Shown here: in pieces, positions 6,261-12,198 of the stretch
How positions within the stretch are numbered: position 1 is the first letter of the stretch
Layout: every line of letters begins with the position of its first letter
Source: JAFLCM01 sp964510955
GTDB taxonomy: Bacteria > Planctomycetota > Phycisphaerae > Phycisphaerales > UBA1924
NCBI GenBank assembly: GCA_964510955.1
Contig: CAZEDW010000065.1
Coordinates: 1 to 12,198, forward strand
DNA: 12,198 nucleotides
Reading direction: 5' to 3'
Program-made: the position numbers and the translations under genes
The notes under the pieces: model-generated
What the model saw: only the letters and a program-made list of their open reading frames with translations
Told to the model about the DNA's origin: nothing
Database searches by the model: none

Positions 6261-8272
6261 TGTCCGCCCCTGCCCCCGACCCAGCCCGCTTGAAGAGCGC
6301 CGCTCTTCGGTACGCCGACCTGGGCTACCGGGTCTTCCCGTGCGCCCCGGGCAAGAAGGTGCCGCTTACCGACCACGGGTTCAATGACGCCACCACCGAC
6401 CCCGAGCAGATCGAGGCGTGGTGGGATCGCTGGCCCACCGCCAACGTATCCATCAACACCGAGGGGCTGCTGGTCGTAGACATCGACGGCAAGGCGAACC
6501 CCTGGCTCGCCGACGCGCCCGAGCGGCAGCAGGAACTCGCCAACGCCCCGACGGCCTCGACGCCGCGGGGCGGCCGGCACCACGTCTTCCGCCAGCCGCC
6601 CGGCGCGGCCATCCGTTGCAGCGCGGGGGAGTTCGCGGAGCACGTCGATATCCGCGCCGACGGCGGCTACTTCGTGGTCGCGCCGTCGGTCGCGGGGCCC
6701 GGCGCGTACCACTGGCTGCTTCCTGAGGAGTTTGATGTTCCCCGCGACCGGCTCCCGCTGCCCCCCGGGTGGCTTCTCGAAATGGTCCGGCGCGCCGCGC
6801 GGAAGCCGAGCGCCGGGGCCGACGCCCCGGGGGGCAACCCGATCCCCGAGGGCGTTCGCAACAAGACGCTGGCGAGGCTGGCGGGAGCCATGCGCCGGTA
6901 CGGGATGAGCCCCCCGGAGATCGAAGCCGGGCTGCTGGTGGTCAACGCCCAGCGCTGCCGGCCGCCGCTGGGCGAGCGCGAGGTCAGGCGCGTGGCCGAG
7001 AGCATCGGCTCGCAGCCCCCCGACAGCGTGTCGGTCGCGCTGGCCGAGTGCCACTTCGAGCAGGACCGGGCGGCGGCGCTCCCCGGGCCGCTGAGCGCCC
7101 GCGAGCTGATGAGACAGTTCCCCGAGCTGCGCCCGCCGGTGATCGGCGGGCTCCTGCGGCGCGGCGAGACCATGAACGTCATCGCGCCGCCGAAGGCGGG
7201 CAAGAGCTGGCTGGTGATGGGGATCGCCATGTCGGTCGCATCGGGCCGCCCGTGGCTGGGCCGCTTCCCGACGGCCCGGGGCAACGTGCTGATCATCGAC
7301 AACGAGCTGCACCCCGAGACGACCGCCAGCCGCATTGTGCCGGTGGCGGCGGCGATGAAGATCGGGCTGAGCGAGATCGACGAGCGGCTGTTCGTTCTCA
7401 GCCTGCGGGGGCAGCTCAAGGACATCGATGCGCTGGGGCCGGTGTTCGGGAAGATCGAGTCGGGCGGGTACGCGCTGATTGTGCTGGACGCGTTCTACCG
7501 CGTCATCCCCGCGGGCAGCGACGAGAACGACAACGGGACGATGGCGGCGATCTACAACCAGATCGACGGCTACGCCGAGCGGGCCGGGTGCTGCATCGCG
7601 CTGGTCCACCACACGTCCAAAGGCAATCAGGCGGCTAAGGCCGTGACCGACGTGGGGGCGGGCGCTGGCAGCCAGAGCCGGGCGGCGGACGCCCACTTGG
7701 TGCTGCGCCAGCATGTGGCGGATGGGGCGATGGTCGTGGACGCGGCGGTGCGTTCGTTCCCGCCGGTCGATCCGTTCGTGATCCAGAAGTTCCACCCGGT
7801 GTGGGAGCACAACCCTCAGCTCGACCCGACCAAGCTGCGGCAGTCGGGCGGCAGGAAGAAGCAGCCTGAGGGTGCCGAGCACGCGGACGCGAATGCTCGG
7901 GCAAAGGAGTGGACCCCCGAGGAGTTCGCCAAGGCGGTGGTCGGCGCGAAGCCTGTCATCCGCGAGGAGGCGCTCGCCCGGGCGAAAGCGAAGGGGATCT
8001 GCCACTCCGCCGCCGAGGGTCTCCTGAAGCGCGCCCTCGCCGACGGGCACCTTCACAGGCACTCCGGGGAGCACAACGCCCCGCACCGCTTCAGCACCGT
8101 ACGACCGGTGCTCGTGGCTCCGGGGGGTAGGGGTGGGAGTCAGAGTCCCACAGCCCCCGGTGCTTCGGCACCGGGGGGGTGTGGGGGGGACTCTTTACCC
8201 CCCTCCCCCCCCTCCGGGAAGGCGAGGAACAAGCAGACGCCAAGGCGGAAGCCCAAGGGGGGTCGGCGATGA
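6260..8272 (+). CDS. Prim-Pol primase/polymerase fused to RepA-like (AAA_25) helicase
   Basis: The protein has 670 aa from the ATG overlapping the previous stop. Residues about 10-175 are an archaeo-eukaryotic-type Prim-Pol domain with metal-binding VVDIDG (D74, D76), GGRHHVF (H107/H108) and DIRADGGYFVVAPS. Residues about 194-250 resemble the primase C-terminal helical domain (IPEGVRNKTLARLAGAMRRY). Residues about 285-515 are a RecA-fold helicase with Walker A APPKAGKS (309-316), Walker B LIVLD (D410) and IALVHHTSKG (446-455). Residues about 550-615 look like a winged helix. The last 50 residues are Gly/Pro/Lys-rich, and their DNA forms a large hairpin. This domain order is typical of replication initiators of phages, satellites and integrative plasmids, which prime and unwind their own origin. 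It implies the element replicates after excision. The stop overlaps the next start (ATGA). Confidence 0.92.
   Translation: MSAPAPDPARLKSAALRYADLGYRVFPCAPGKKVPLTDHGFNDATTDPEQIEAWWDRWPTANVSINTEGLLVVDIDGKANPWLADAPERQQELANAPTASTPRGGRHHVFRQPPGAAIRCSAGEFAEHVDIRADGGYFVVAPSVAGPGAYHWLLPEEFDVPRDRLPLPPGWLLEMVRRAARKPSAGADAPGGNPIPEGVRNKTLARLAGAMRRYGMSPPEIEAGLLVVNAQRCRPPLGEREVRRVAESIGSQPPDSVSVALAECHFEQDRAAALPGPLSARELMRQFPELRPPVIGGLLRRGETMNVIAPPKAGKSWLVMGIAMSVASGRPWLGRFPTARGNVLIIDNELHPETTASRIVPVAAAMKIGLSEIDERLFVLSLRGQLKDIDALGPVFGKIESGGYALIVLDAFYRVIPAGSDENDNGTMAAIYNQIDGYAERAGCCIALVHHTSKGNQAAKAVTDVGAGAGSQSRAADAHLVLRQHVADGAMVVDAAVRSFPPVDPFVIQKFHPVWEHNPQLDPTKLRQSGGRKKQPEGAEHADANARAKEWTPEEFAKAVVGAKPVIREEALARAKAKGICHSAAEGLLKRALADGHLHRHSGEHNAPHRFSTVRPVLVAPGGRGGSQSPTAPGASAPGGCGGDSLPPSPPSGKARNKQTPRRKPKGGRR
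8120..8217 (+). repeat. Nested GC hairpin with cUUCGg tetraloop inside the primase-helicase 3' end
   Basis: The inner stem pairs 8154-8163 with 8168-8177 (10 bp) around TTCG, the extra-stable cUUCGg loop. It extends through ACA/TGT (8150-8152 with 8180-8182) and AGAGTCCC/GGGACTCT (8142-8149 with 8187-8194), with a small internal loop and a four-G bulge, for 21 bp in all. Outside it, a G-rich arm (8120-8137) faces a C-rich arm (8198-8217), both ending in CCGG. Several G-tracts could also form a quadruplex. It is in frame and encodes a low-complexity Gly/Pro tail. Confidence 0.8.
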
Positions 8273-8568
8273 TTGCGCGCCCGGAAAACACCGAGTTCGC
8301 CCCCTTCGCCAGCGCCGTGTTCCGGGTCGCCGCCGAGGTCGAGGCCGCCGAGGCCGAGATCAAGAGCGCCATCCTGGCCGCCGCCCGCGCCGGCGACTGC
8401 GCCGCCGTCATCGACATCGTCGAGCGCTGGCAGAGCGGCCCGGCGGTCGAGGTCCTCCTCCCCCCGGCCAGCCCCCCGGAGAGCCCCCCGGGCAACCCCC
8501 TTGATCGCTGCGGCGAGATGTCGGTACCGGTGGCCCCGTCGCGCCCGACTTCGGCGCGGAAGGAGTGA
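8269..8568 (+). CDS. Hypothetical 99-aa protein coupled to primase and recombinase
   Basis: The ATG overlaps the primase stop (ATGA). The ORF ends within the recombinase leader, three bases before ATG 8571, so all three genes appear translationally coupled. Residues about 10-60 form Ala/Glu-rich helices (VFRVAAEVEAAEAEIKSAIL, then DCAAVIDIVERWQSG). The rest is Pro/Ser-rich and probably disordered (PPASPPESPPGN). No catalytic motif or cysteine pair is seen. Position between a replication protein and an integrase suggests a small partner or regulator, but I do not recognise the family. Confidence 0.65.
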   Translation: MIARPENTEFAPFASAVFRVAAEVEAAEAEIKSAILAAARAGDCAAVIDIVERWQSGPAVEVLLPPASPPESPPGNPLDRCGEMSVPVAPSRPTSARKE

Positions 8569-8570
8569 GC

Positions 8571-10235
8571 ATGCGGGTCGTCGCGTTGTTCCGAGTTTCG
8601 ACCGAAAAGCAGGCCAGCGAGGGGGCGAGCCTCGACGCCCAGCAGCGCCGCTACCGCGAGCTGGCCTCCGCCAATGGCTGGGAAACGGTCGCCGAGTTCC
8701 GGGGGCACGAGAGCGCCACCCAGGCCGCGTCGGACCGCCGCGTGCTCCAGCAGGTCCTGTCGTGCCTCCGCGACCGCGAGGTCGATGCGGTCTACGTCCA
8801 CGAGCAGTCGCGCCTGACCCGCGGCGACGAGCTCGAGGTCGCCCTGCTCATGCGCGAGCTGAAGGAGCGCGCCATCAAGATCATCGTCAACGGCGTGGTC
8901 CGCGACCTCGCCAGCATCGACGAGCGCTTCATGGTCGGCATCCAGTCCTTGGTCGATCGCGCCGAGTCCGAGCGCATCAAGGAGCGCCTCGGCCGGGGCA
9001 AGCGCGAGAAGGCCTTGAAGGGCCTCAGGACCTGCGGCCCCGCGCCCTACGGCTACCGCAACCCGCCCCCCGGCAGCCCCGGGCGCGGCACGCTCCAGGT
9101 CGTCCCCGACGAAGCGCCGGTCGTCGTCAAGGCCTTCGAGCTTGCGGCGCAGGGGCTGGGGCTCGTGCGCATCGCCGCGGCGCTCAACGGGCTGGGCTTC
9201 CCCTCCCGCCGCGGCGTCCGCTGGGGGAAGACCGCCGTCCGGCGGCTGCTCCAGAACCCCGCGTACATCGGCCACGCGGTCTCCAACGCCTGGGTCGCGC
9301 CCAAGGGCTCGCGGAACTTCCAGTGGCGGCCCGACAACCCCAGGGCGATCGTGAAACAAGGGGCCCACCAGCCGATCGTGGACCGCGCGATGTGGGAGGC
9401 GGTCAACGGGCGGGCCAAGCCGCCCCGCGCCGCCAGGCCGCGCATGCTCGCCGGGCTCCTGCAGGTGAACGGGATCAAGATGAGCGGCGACTCGGTTGCA
9501 GGGCGGGCGCTGTACCGGGGCCCGCGGGGGGGCAGGGGCCACGCGTGGCTCCCGGCCAAGGAGGCGGACGAGGCCGTCTGGCGCGCCTTCGCGGCCCTGG
9601 CGACGGGCGAGGAGTTCGTCGCCGCGCTGATGAACGACGCCGGGTCGGCGCGGCAGCGCGAGGTCGCCGCCGCCGAGGCGGACTACCTCGAGGACCAGCT
9701 CGCCAAGGCCCGCAAGCGGCTGGACCGGCTGCTGGAGATGCGGCTCGACGGCGAGCTCGACAAGGCCGCCTTCGCGGCCAAGTCCGCCGAGACGCGGGCC
9801 GTCATCGACCGGCTGGAGCGGGAGCTGCGGGAGCAGCGGGGTAAGGCCGCGGCGCTGGACGGCTCGCACGCCGCGCGGGTGGTCAGGGCGGTGCGGGTGC
9901 TGCTCAACGGCGCTGCCGTGCTGACCACCGAGCAGCAGCGGGCGGTGCTGCGGTCCATCGTGACGCGGGTGGACGCCACGGCGGAGCGGCGCGCCGGGGA
10001 CTTCGCGCGGGACGCCCGGGGCCGCGTCGTGCCCGGCAGGGCGGTCACGTGGGCGATCACGGGCGTCTCGTTCCGGCTGGCGCTCCCCCCCGCCGCCGAC
10101 GCCCCACGGGCCAACGTCGGCGGCCAAGCGGGGAGCGAACCAACGCGAGAGGGCGAAGGCGCGGCGCGTAGTTGTGACCAAGCGCCAGCGACGGAGACGG
10201 TTGACCGTGCCGGGGACTTGGTCACAACTCTCTGA
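8571..10235 (+). CDS. Large serine recombinase (integrase) with cysteine-free zinc-ribbon region
   Basis: The 554-aa enzyme would catalyse site-specific integration. ATG 8571 is preferred to GTG 8565 because AAGGAG (8560-8565) fits it. The catalytic domain (about 2-145) has R8 and nucleophile S10 in LFRVSTEKQ, plus SRLTR (R81, R84). The recombinase domain (about 150-280) contains GPAPYGYR and VRRLLQNPAYIGH. Residues about 292-335 occupy the zinc-ribbon position, but where the family usually has CxxC pairs this reads LLQVNGIKMSG and YRGPRGGRGHAWL, with no cysteine. A coiled coil spans about 365-430. The C-terminal 50 residues are low complexity. The final codons (GDLVTTL) and the TGA run into comM-derived sequence. 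The gene is last in the replication-integration operon and abuts its presumed target, which supports it being the integrase that made this insertion. Confidence 0.93.
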   Translation: MRVVALFRVSTEKQASEGASLDAQQRRYRELASANGWETVAEFRGHESATQAASDRRVLQQVLSCLRDREVDAVYVHEQSRLTRGDELEVALLMRELKERAIKIIVNGVVRDLASIDERFMVGIQSLVDRAESERIKERLGRGKREKALKGLRTCGPAPYGYRNPPPGSPGRGTLQVVPDEAPVVVKAFELAAQGLGLVRIAAALNGLGFPSRRGVRWGKTAVRRLLQNPAYIGHAVSNAWVAPKGSRNFQWRPDNPRAIVKQGAHQPIVDRAMWEAVNGRAKPPRAARPRMLAGLLQVNGIKMSGDSVAGRALYRGPRGGRGHAWLPAKEADEAVWRAFAALATGEEFVAALMNDAGSARQREVAAAEADYLEDQLAKARKRLDRLLEMRLDGELDKAAFAAKSAETRAVIDRLERELREQRGKAAALDGSHAARVVRAVRVLLNGAAVLTTEQQRAVLRSIVTRVDATAERRAGDFARDARGRVVPGRAVTWAITGVSFRLALPPAADAPRANVGGQAGSEPTREGEGAARSCDQAPATETVDRAGDLVTTL

Positions 10236-10240
10236 TGCTC
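10170..10240. other. Right attachment junction (attR-like) with 13-bp inverted repeat
   Basis: A perfect 13-bp inverted repeat has arms AGTTGTGACCAAG (10170-10182) and CTTGGTCACAACT (10217-10229), separated by 34 bp. The right arm already encodes comM residues (GHN, from 10220). An in-frame TGA at 10202-10204 shows the comM frame does not extend further left. This fits a hybrid site of one element half and one target half. No run of T follows, so it is a poor intrinsic terminator. The exact crossover base cannot be fixed without the left junction. Confidence 0.5.
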
Positions 10241-11110
10241 GGCCCCGCCGGCACCGGCAAGACCCTCATGGCCAAGGCGCTCCCGGGCATCCTGCCCCCG
10301 ATGACCCCGGAGGAAGCGCTGGAGGTGACGCGCATCTACTCCGCCGTCGGCAAGACCCCCGCGGGCTCGGCCCACTCCGAGGGCGGGCTCGTCACCACCC
10401 GCCCGGTCCGAACGCCCCACCACACCGCCAGCGCCGTCGCCGTCATCGGCGGCGGCGCAATCCCCAAGCCCGGTGAAATCTCGCTCGCCCACCGCGGCGT
10501 GCTGTTCCTCGACGAGATGCCCGAGTTCCCCCGGCCCGTGCTCGACACGCTCCGCCAGCCCCTCGAAGACGGGCACGTCAGCGTCTCGCGCGTCCACTCC
10601 GCCGTGAAGTTCCCCGCCAGCTTCATGCTCGTGGCGGCCATGAACCCCACCGCCAAGGGCGACATGCCCACCAACGAGTTCGGCCGCCGCGAGATGGAGC
10701 GCTACCTCTCGCGACTCTCGCGCCCGCTCATCGACCGCATCGACATCCACGTCGAAGCCCCGGCGGTGCCGTGGAAGCAGCTCGCGGCCACCGACGGCGC
10801 CCCGCGCGGCACCGGCAGCGCCGAGATGCGCGCCCGCGTGATCGAGGCCCGCGACCGCCAGCGCAAGCGCCAGGGCGACACGCCAAACTCCCGCCTCCGC
10901 GGCAAGCAGCTCGACGAGCTCGCCCCCATGTCGATCGAAGCAAAGGAGCTGCTCGGACAGGCCATCACCGAGCTGGGCCTCAGCGCCCGCGCCTACGACA
11001 AGGTCCGGCGCGTCGCGCGAACCATCGCCGACCTGGAGGGCGCCGACGGGCTGGAACTGGCCCACGTCAGTGAGGCGGTGCAATACCGGTTGCTGGATCG
11101 GTCGGTCTGA
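10220..11110 (+). pseudogene. comM: comM (YifB-family Mg-chelatase-like AAA+ ATPase), 5'-truncated by insertion
   Basis: The frame reads GHNSLM, then Walker A GPAGTGKT, continuing through the AAA+ module: TRPVRTPHHTAS, Walker B GVLFLDEM, DTLRQPLEDGHVSVSRV, sensor-1 VAAMNP, LIDRIDIHVEAP. The Mg-chelatase C-terminal domain follows (GLSARAYDKVRRVARTIADL, then HVSEAVQYRLLDRS). Full-length ComM has about 500 residues, with Walker A near 220. About 210 residues, the N-terminal Lon-like domain, are therefore missing here. In other bacteria ComM is a branch-migration helicase used when natural transformation DNA is integrated. The usual NPCPCG cysteine motif after sensor 1 is NPTAKG here. Expression from ATG 10235 would give 291 residues, but no Shine-Dalgarno is present. 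The gene is probably inactive while the element is inserted. Confidence 0.88.
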
Positions 11111-11441
11111 GGCCCCCTCAGTCGCTCGTTTATCTGTACCCCGCCGGTCCCCGGCGCGACACCCCCGACCGGTCCTGAAGCGTGAGTGCCCCGGGTGAAG
11201 CCCCGGGTGATGATGGTCCCTGCGTGCTGCTTGACACCGGCACTTGGCACCAGCGGGGCCACAGTTCGTCGCCGTCTCAGCGGCCACCGCCGCGTTCGGC
11301 AACCGCGGCGAGGTGCGCTTCTACGGGACCACGGGACCGTAATCCCTCGCCGTGAGACCGTCCGATCGCCGTGCGCCGGTACGCGGTGACCCGTCCCACT
11401 CGCAATGAACGGCGCCGGGGTCTCGCCACGATCGATCTCGC
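11111..11441. other. Convergent intergenic region with tandem repeat and hairpin
   Basis: This 331-bp gap lies between the convergent comM and DUF481 genes. It holds a tandem 12-bp repeat (GCCCCGGGTGA at 11188-11198 and 11200-11210), whose CCCGGG cores can also pair. It also holds a 7-bp stem CGCCGCG/CGCGGCG at 11288-11294 and 11304-11310 with a nine-base loop. Either could act as a terminator, though no T-run follows. A 32-codon frame at 11244-11342 (TTG start, ending FGNRGEVRFYGTTGP) has coding-like codon use and may be a gene remnant. No complete gene is seen. Confidence 0.5.
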
Positions 11442-12198
11442 TCAGAACCGCAGCACGAACGTCGCCGCGTAGTCCAGGTCGTTGTGCTCGCGCCGCCCGG
11501 GGTCGGTGTCGTACCGGTGCTCGACCCCGAACCGCAGGTTGAGGTTGGTCTTGTCGCTCAGCCGGATCTCGTAGTACGCGCGGGTCCTGGTGCGGTACTG
11601 ATCGAAGTTATCGAGCGAGGGGAAATATTCGGCGTTGACCACGATCGACTGCGCGTCGGTGATGCGGTGCGAGAAATCAAGGGCGCCGATCCCCTCGGGC
11701 TGGTACTCGTCGTCGGTGCTCCCGAACTTCCGGGAGAAGCCGGCGCCCAGGCGCAGCGTCAGCGTGGTCTTGGCGTCGTGGATGAACCGGTAGCCCACGC
11801 CCCCGCCCAGACGCATCAGCGAGTCGTAGTCCTTGAACTCATCAAACTCGGCGCTGCCCTCGGCGAACACCGTCCACGGCGTGCTCAGCGAAAGCCAGTC
11901 GTTGCGCCCTTTCAGCTCCTGACGGTTCTGGATGGTTCGGTTGCGGTCGTCGGTGCGAACCAGGCGGTACTCAAGGCTGGCGATGTCGTCCTGCCGCGTC
12001 CAGCGCGCAACGGTGCCGAAACGCAGGTTTACTCGGTCAGTGTTTCCCTGCGATCCGTTCAAACCGCCCTCGAGATTGAACTCGATCTTGTCCCAGAACT
12101 TCGGCTCTGCCACCGGCGCCGCGGCCTGGGCCGGCTGCGGCGCTGGCGCCGGCGCGGGCGCAGAATTACCCTGAGCGGCCGGTGCACGTGCTCGTCGG
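11442..12198 (-). CDS. DUF481-family outer-membrane beta-barrel protein, 5' end beyond window
   Basis: At least 251 residues are encoded; the frame is open through the right edge, so the true start and signal peptide lie outside. The visible N-terminus is a Pro/Ala/Gln-rich linker (APAPAPAPQPAQAAAP), then KFWDKIEFNLEGGLNGSQGN, the usual DUF481 opening. Alternating amphipathic strands follow: VNLRFGTVARW, YRLVRTDDRN, the conserved NDWLSLSTPWTVFAEGSAEF, RLGGGVGYRFI and TLTLRLGAGFSR. It ends ATFVLRF, with the terminal Phe typical of barrel assembly signals. DUF481 proteins (YdiY-like) sit in the outer membrane; their cargo or role is not established. It is probably a normal chromosomal gene to the right of comM, transcribed towards it. 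Confidence 0.87.
   Translation of the reverse strand, partial: RRARAPAAQGNSAPAPAPAPQPAQAAAPVAEPKFWDKIEFNLEGGLNGSQGNTDRVNLRFGTVARWTRQDDIASLEYRLVRTDDRNRTIQNRQELKGRNDWLSLSTPWTVFAEGSAEFDEFKDYDSLMRLGGGVGYRFIHDAKTTLTLRLGAGFSRKFGSTDDEYQPEGIGALDFSHRITDAQSIVVNAEYFPSLDNFDQYRTRTRAYYEIRLSDKTNLNLRFGVEHRYDTDPGRREHNDLDYAATFVLRF

Larger units (their letters stand above)
1..10219. mobile_element. Integrative element inserted in comM; left end not in window
   Basis: A serine recombinase gene directly abuts a comM gene that is missing its 5' part, and the same operon carries Prim-Pol/helicase and DUF669 genes. Two excisionase-type HTH genes precede it. The right end is placed at about 10217-10220, where in-frame comM homology begins. 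The left end should adjoin the comM 5' part, which is nowhere in the window, so the element probably extends past position 1. Alternatively, the genes before about 5200 may be host DNA joined by rearrangement. The core from 5217 on is the secure part. Confidence 0.55.

Noticed and set aside
6257..8086. A 609-codon - strand frame opposite the primase-helicase
   Set aside because: Same GC artefact; the product has no domain pattern, while the + strand shows Prim-Pol and Walker motifs.
8091..10181. A 696-codon open frame on the - strand opposite the recombinase
   Set aside because: Its product is Arg/Gly/Pro/His-rich low complexity with no motif. The + strand frame has clear recombinase domains. 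High GC removes stop codons on the opposite strand.
10170..10229. The junction inverted repeat as an intrinsic terminator of the recombinase gene
   Set aside because: The 34-base loop is long and no T-run follows; the right arm is already comM coding sequence.
9683..11302. A 539-codon - strand frame across the comM junction
   Set aside because: It crosses the element-host boundary and is antisense to two recognised genes, so it cannot be an ancestral gene.
1..12198. CRISPR array, tRNA or rRNA gene
   Set aside because: No regularly spaced direct repeats, tRNA cloverleaf with a T-arm motif, or rRNA-like sequence was seen on reading either strand.

Overview
The window is GC-rich bacterial DNA, most likely from a planctomycete of the Phycisphaerae type. 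This rests on a secreted FG-GAP beta-propeller protein that ends in a single dockerin-like EF-hand repeat (DLNGDGFVNTFDL), a C-terminal style common in that group, and on a Pro/Ala-linked DUF481 outer-membrane protein. It is an inference from protein style; no rRNA or tRNA gene is visible.

Layout. Positions 65-5144 hold apparent cargo, all on the + strand: a small coiled-coil/HARE-HTH protein, a large tandem KaiC-like ATPase with a decayed second P-loop, the secreted FG-GAP/dockerin protein behind a leader rich in inverted repeats, a small hypothetical gene and a 263-aa basic hypothetical protein. Positions 5217-10235 hold a mobile-element core: two overlapping excisionase-type HTH genes, then a tightly coupled block of a DUF669 protein, a primase-polymerase/helicase fusion, a 99-aa protein and a large serine recombinase. 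Successive start and stop codons touch or overlap in this block. The recombinase stop codon lies in the right junction. From about 10220 the sequence becomes the 3' two-thirds of a ComM/YifB-family AAA+ gene, entered in frame just before its Walker A motif. The 5' part of comM is not in the window, so the left end of the element should lie upstream. After about 330 bp of non-coding DNA, a DUF481 beta-barrel gene runs on the - strand and is cut by the right edge.

Reading. The simplest interpretation is an integrative element inserted by its own serine recombinase into the P-loop region of comM, a gene known as an island hotspot in other bacteria. It carries an autonomous replication module and possibly cargo genes. 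The HTH pair are candidates for control or excision factors. Notable details are a recombinase zinc-ribbon region with no cysteines, a recombinase C-terminus and stop codon supplied by target DNA, a 13-bp perfect inverted repeat across the junction, and a very stable nested GC hairpin inside the 3' end of the primase gene. Whether the KaiC-like and FG-GAP genes travel with the element or belong to the host cannot be decided here.
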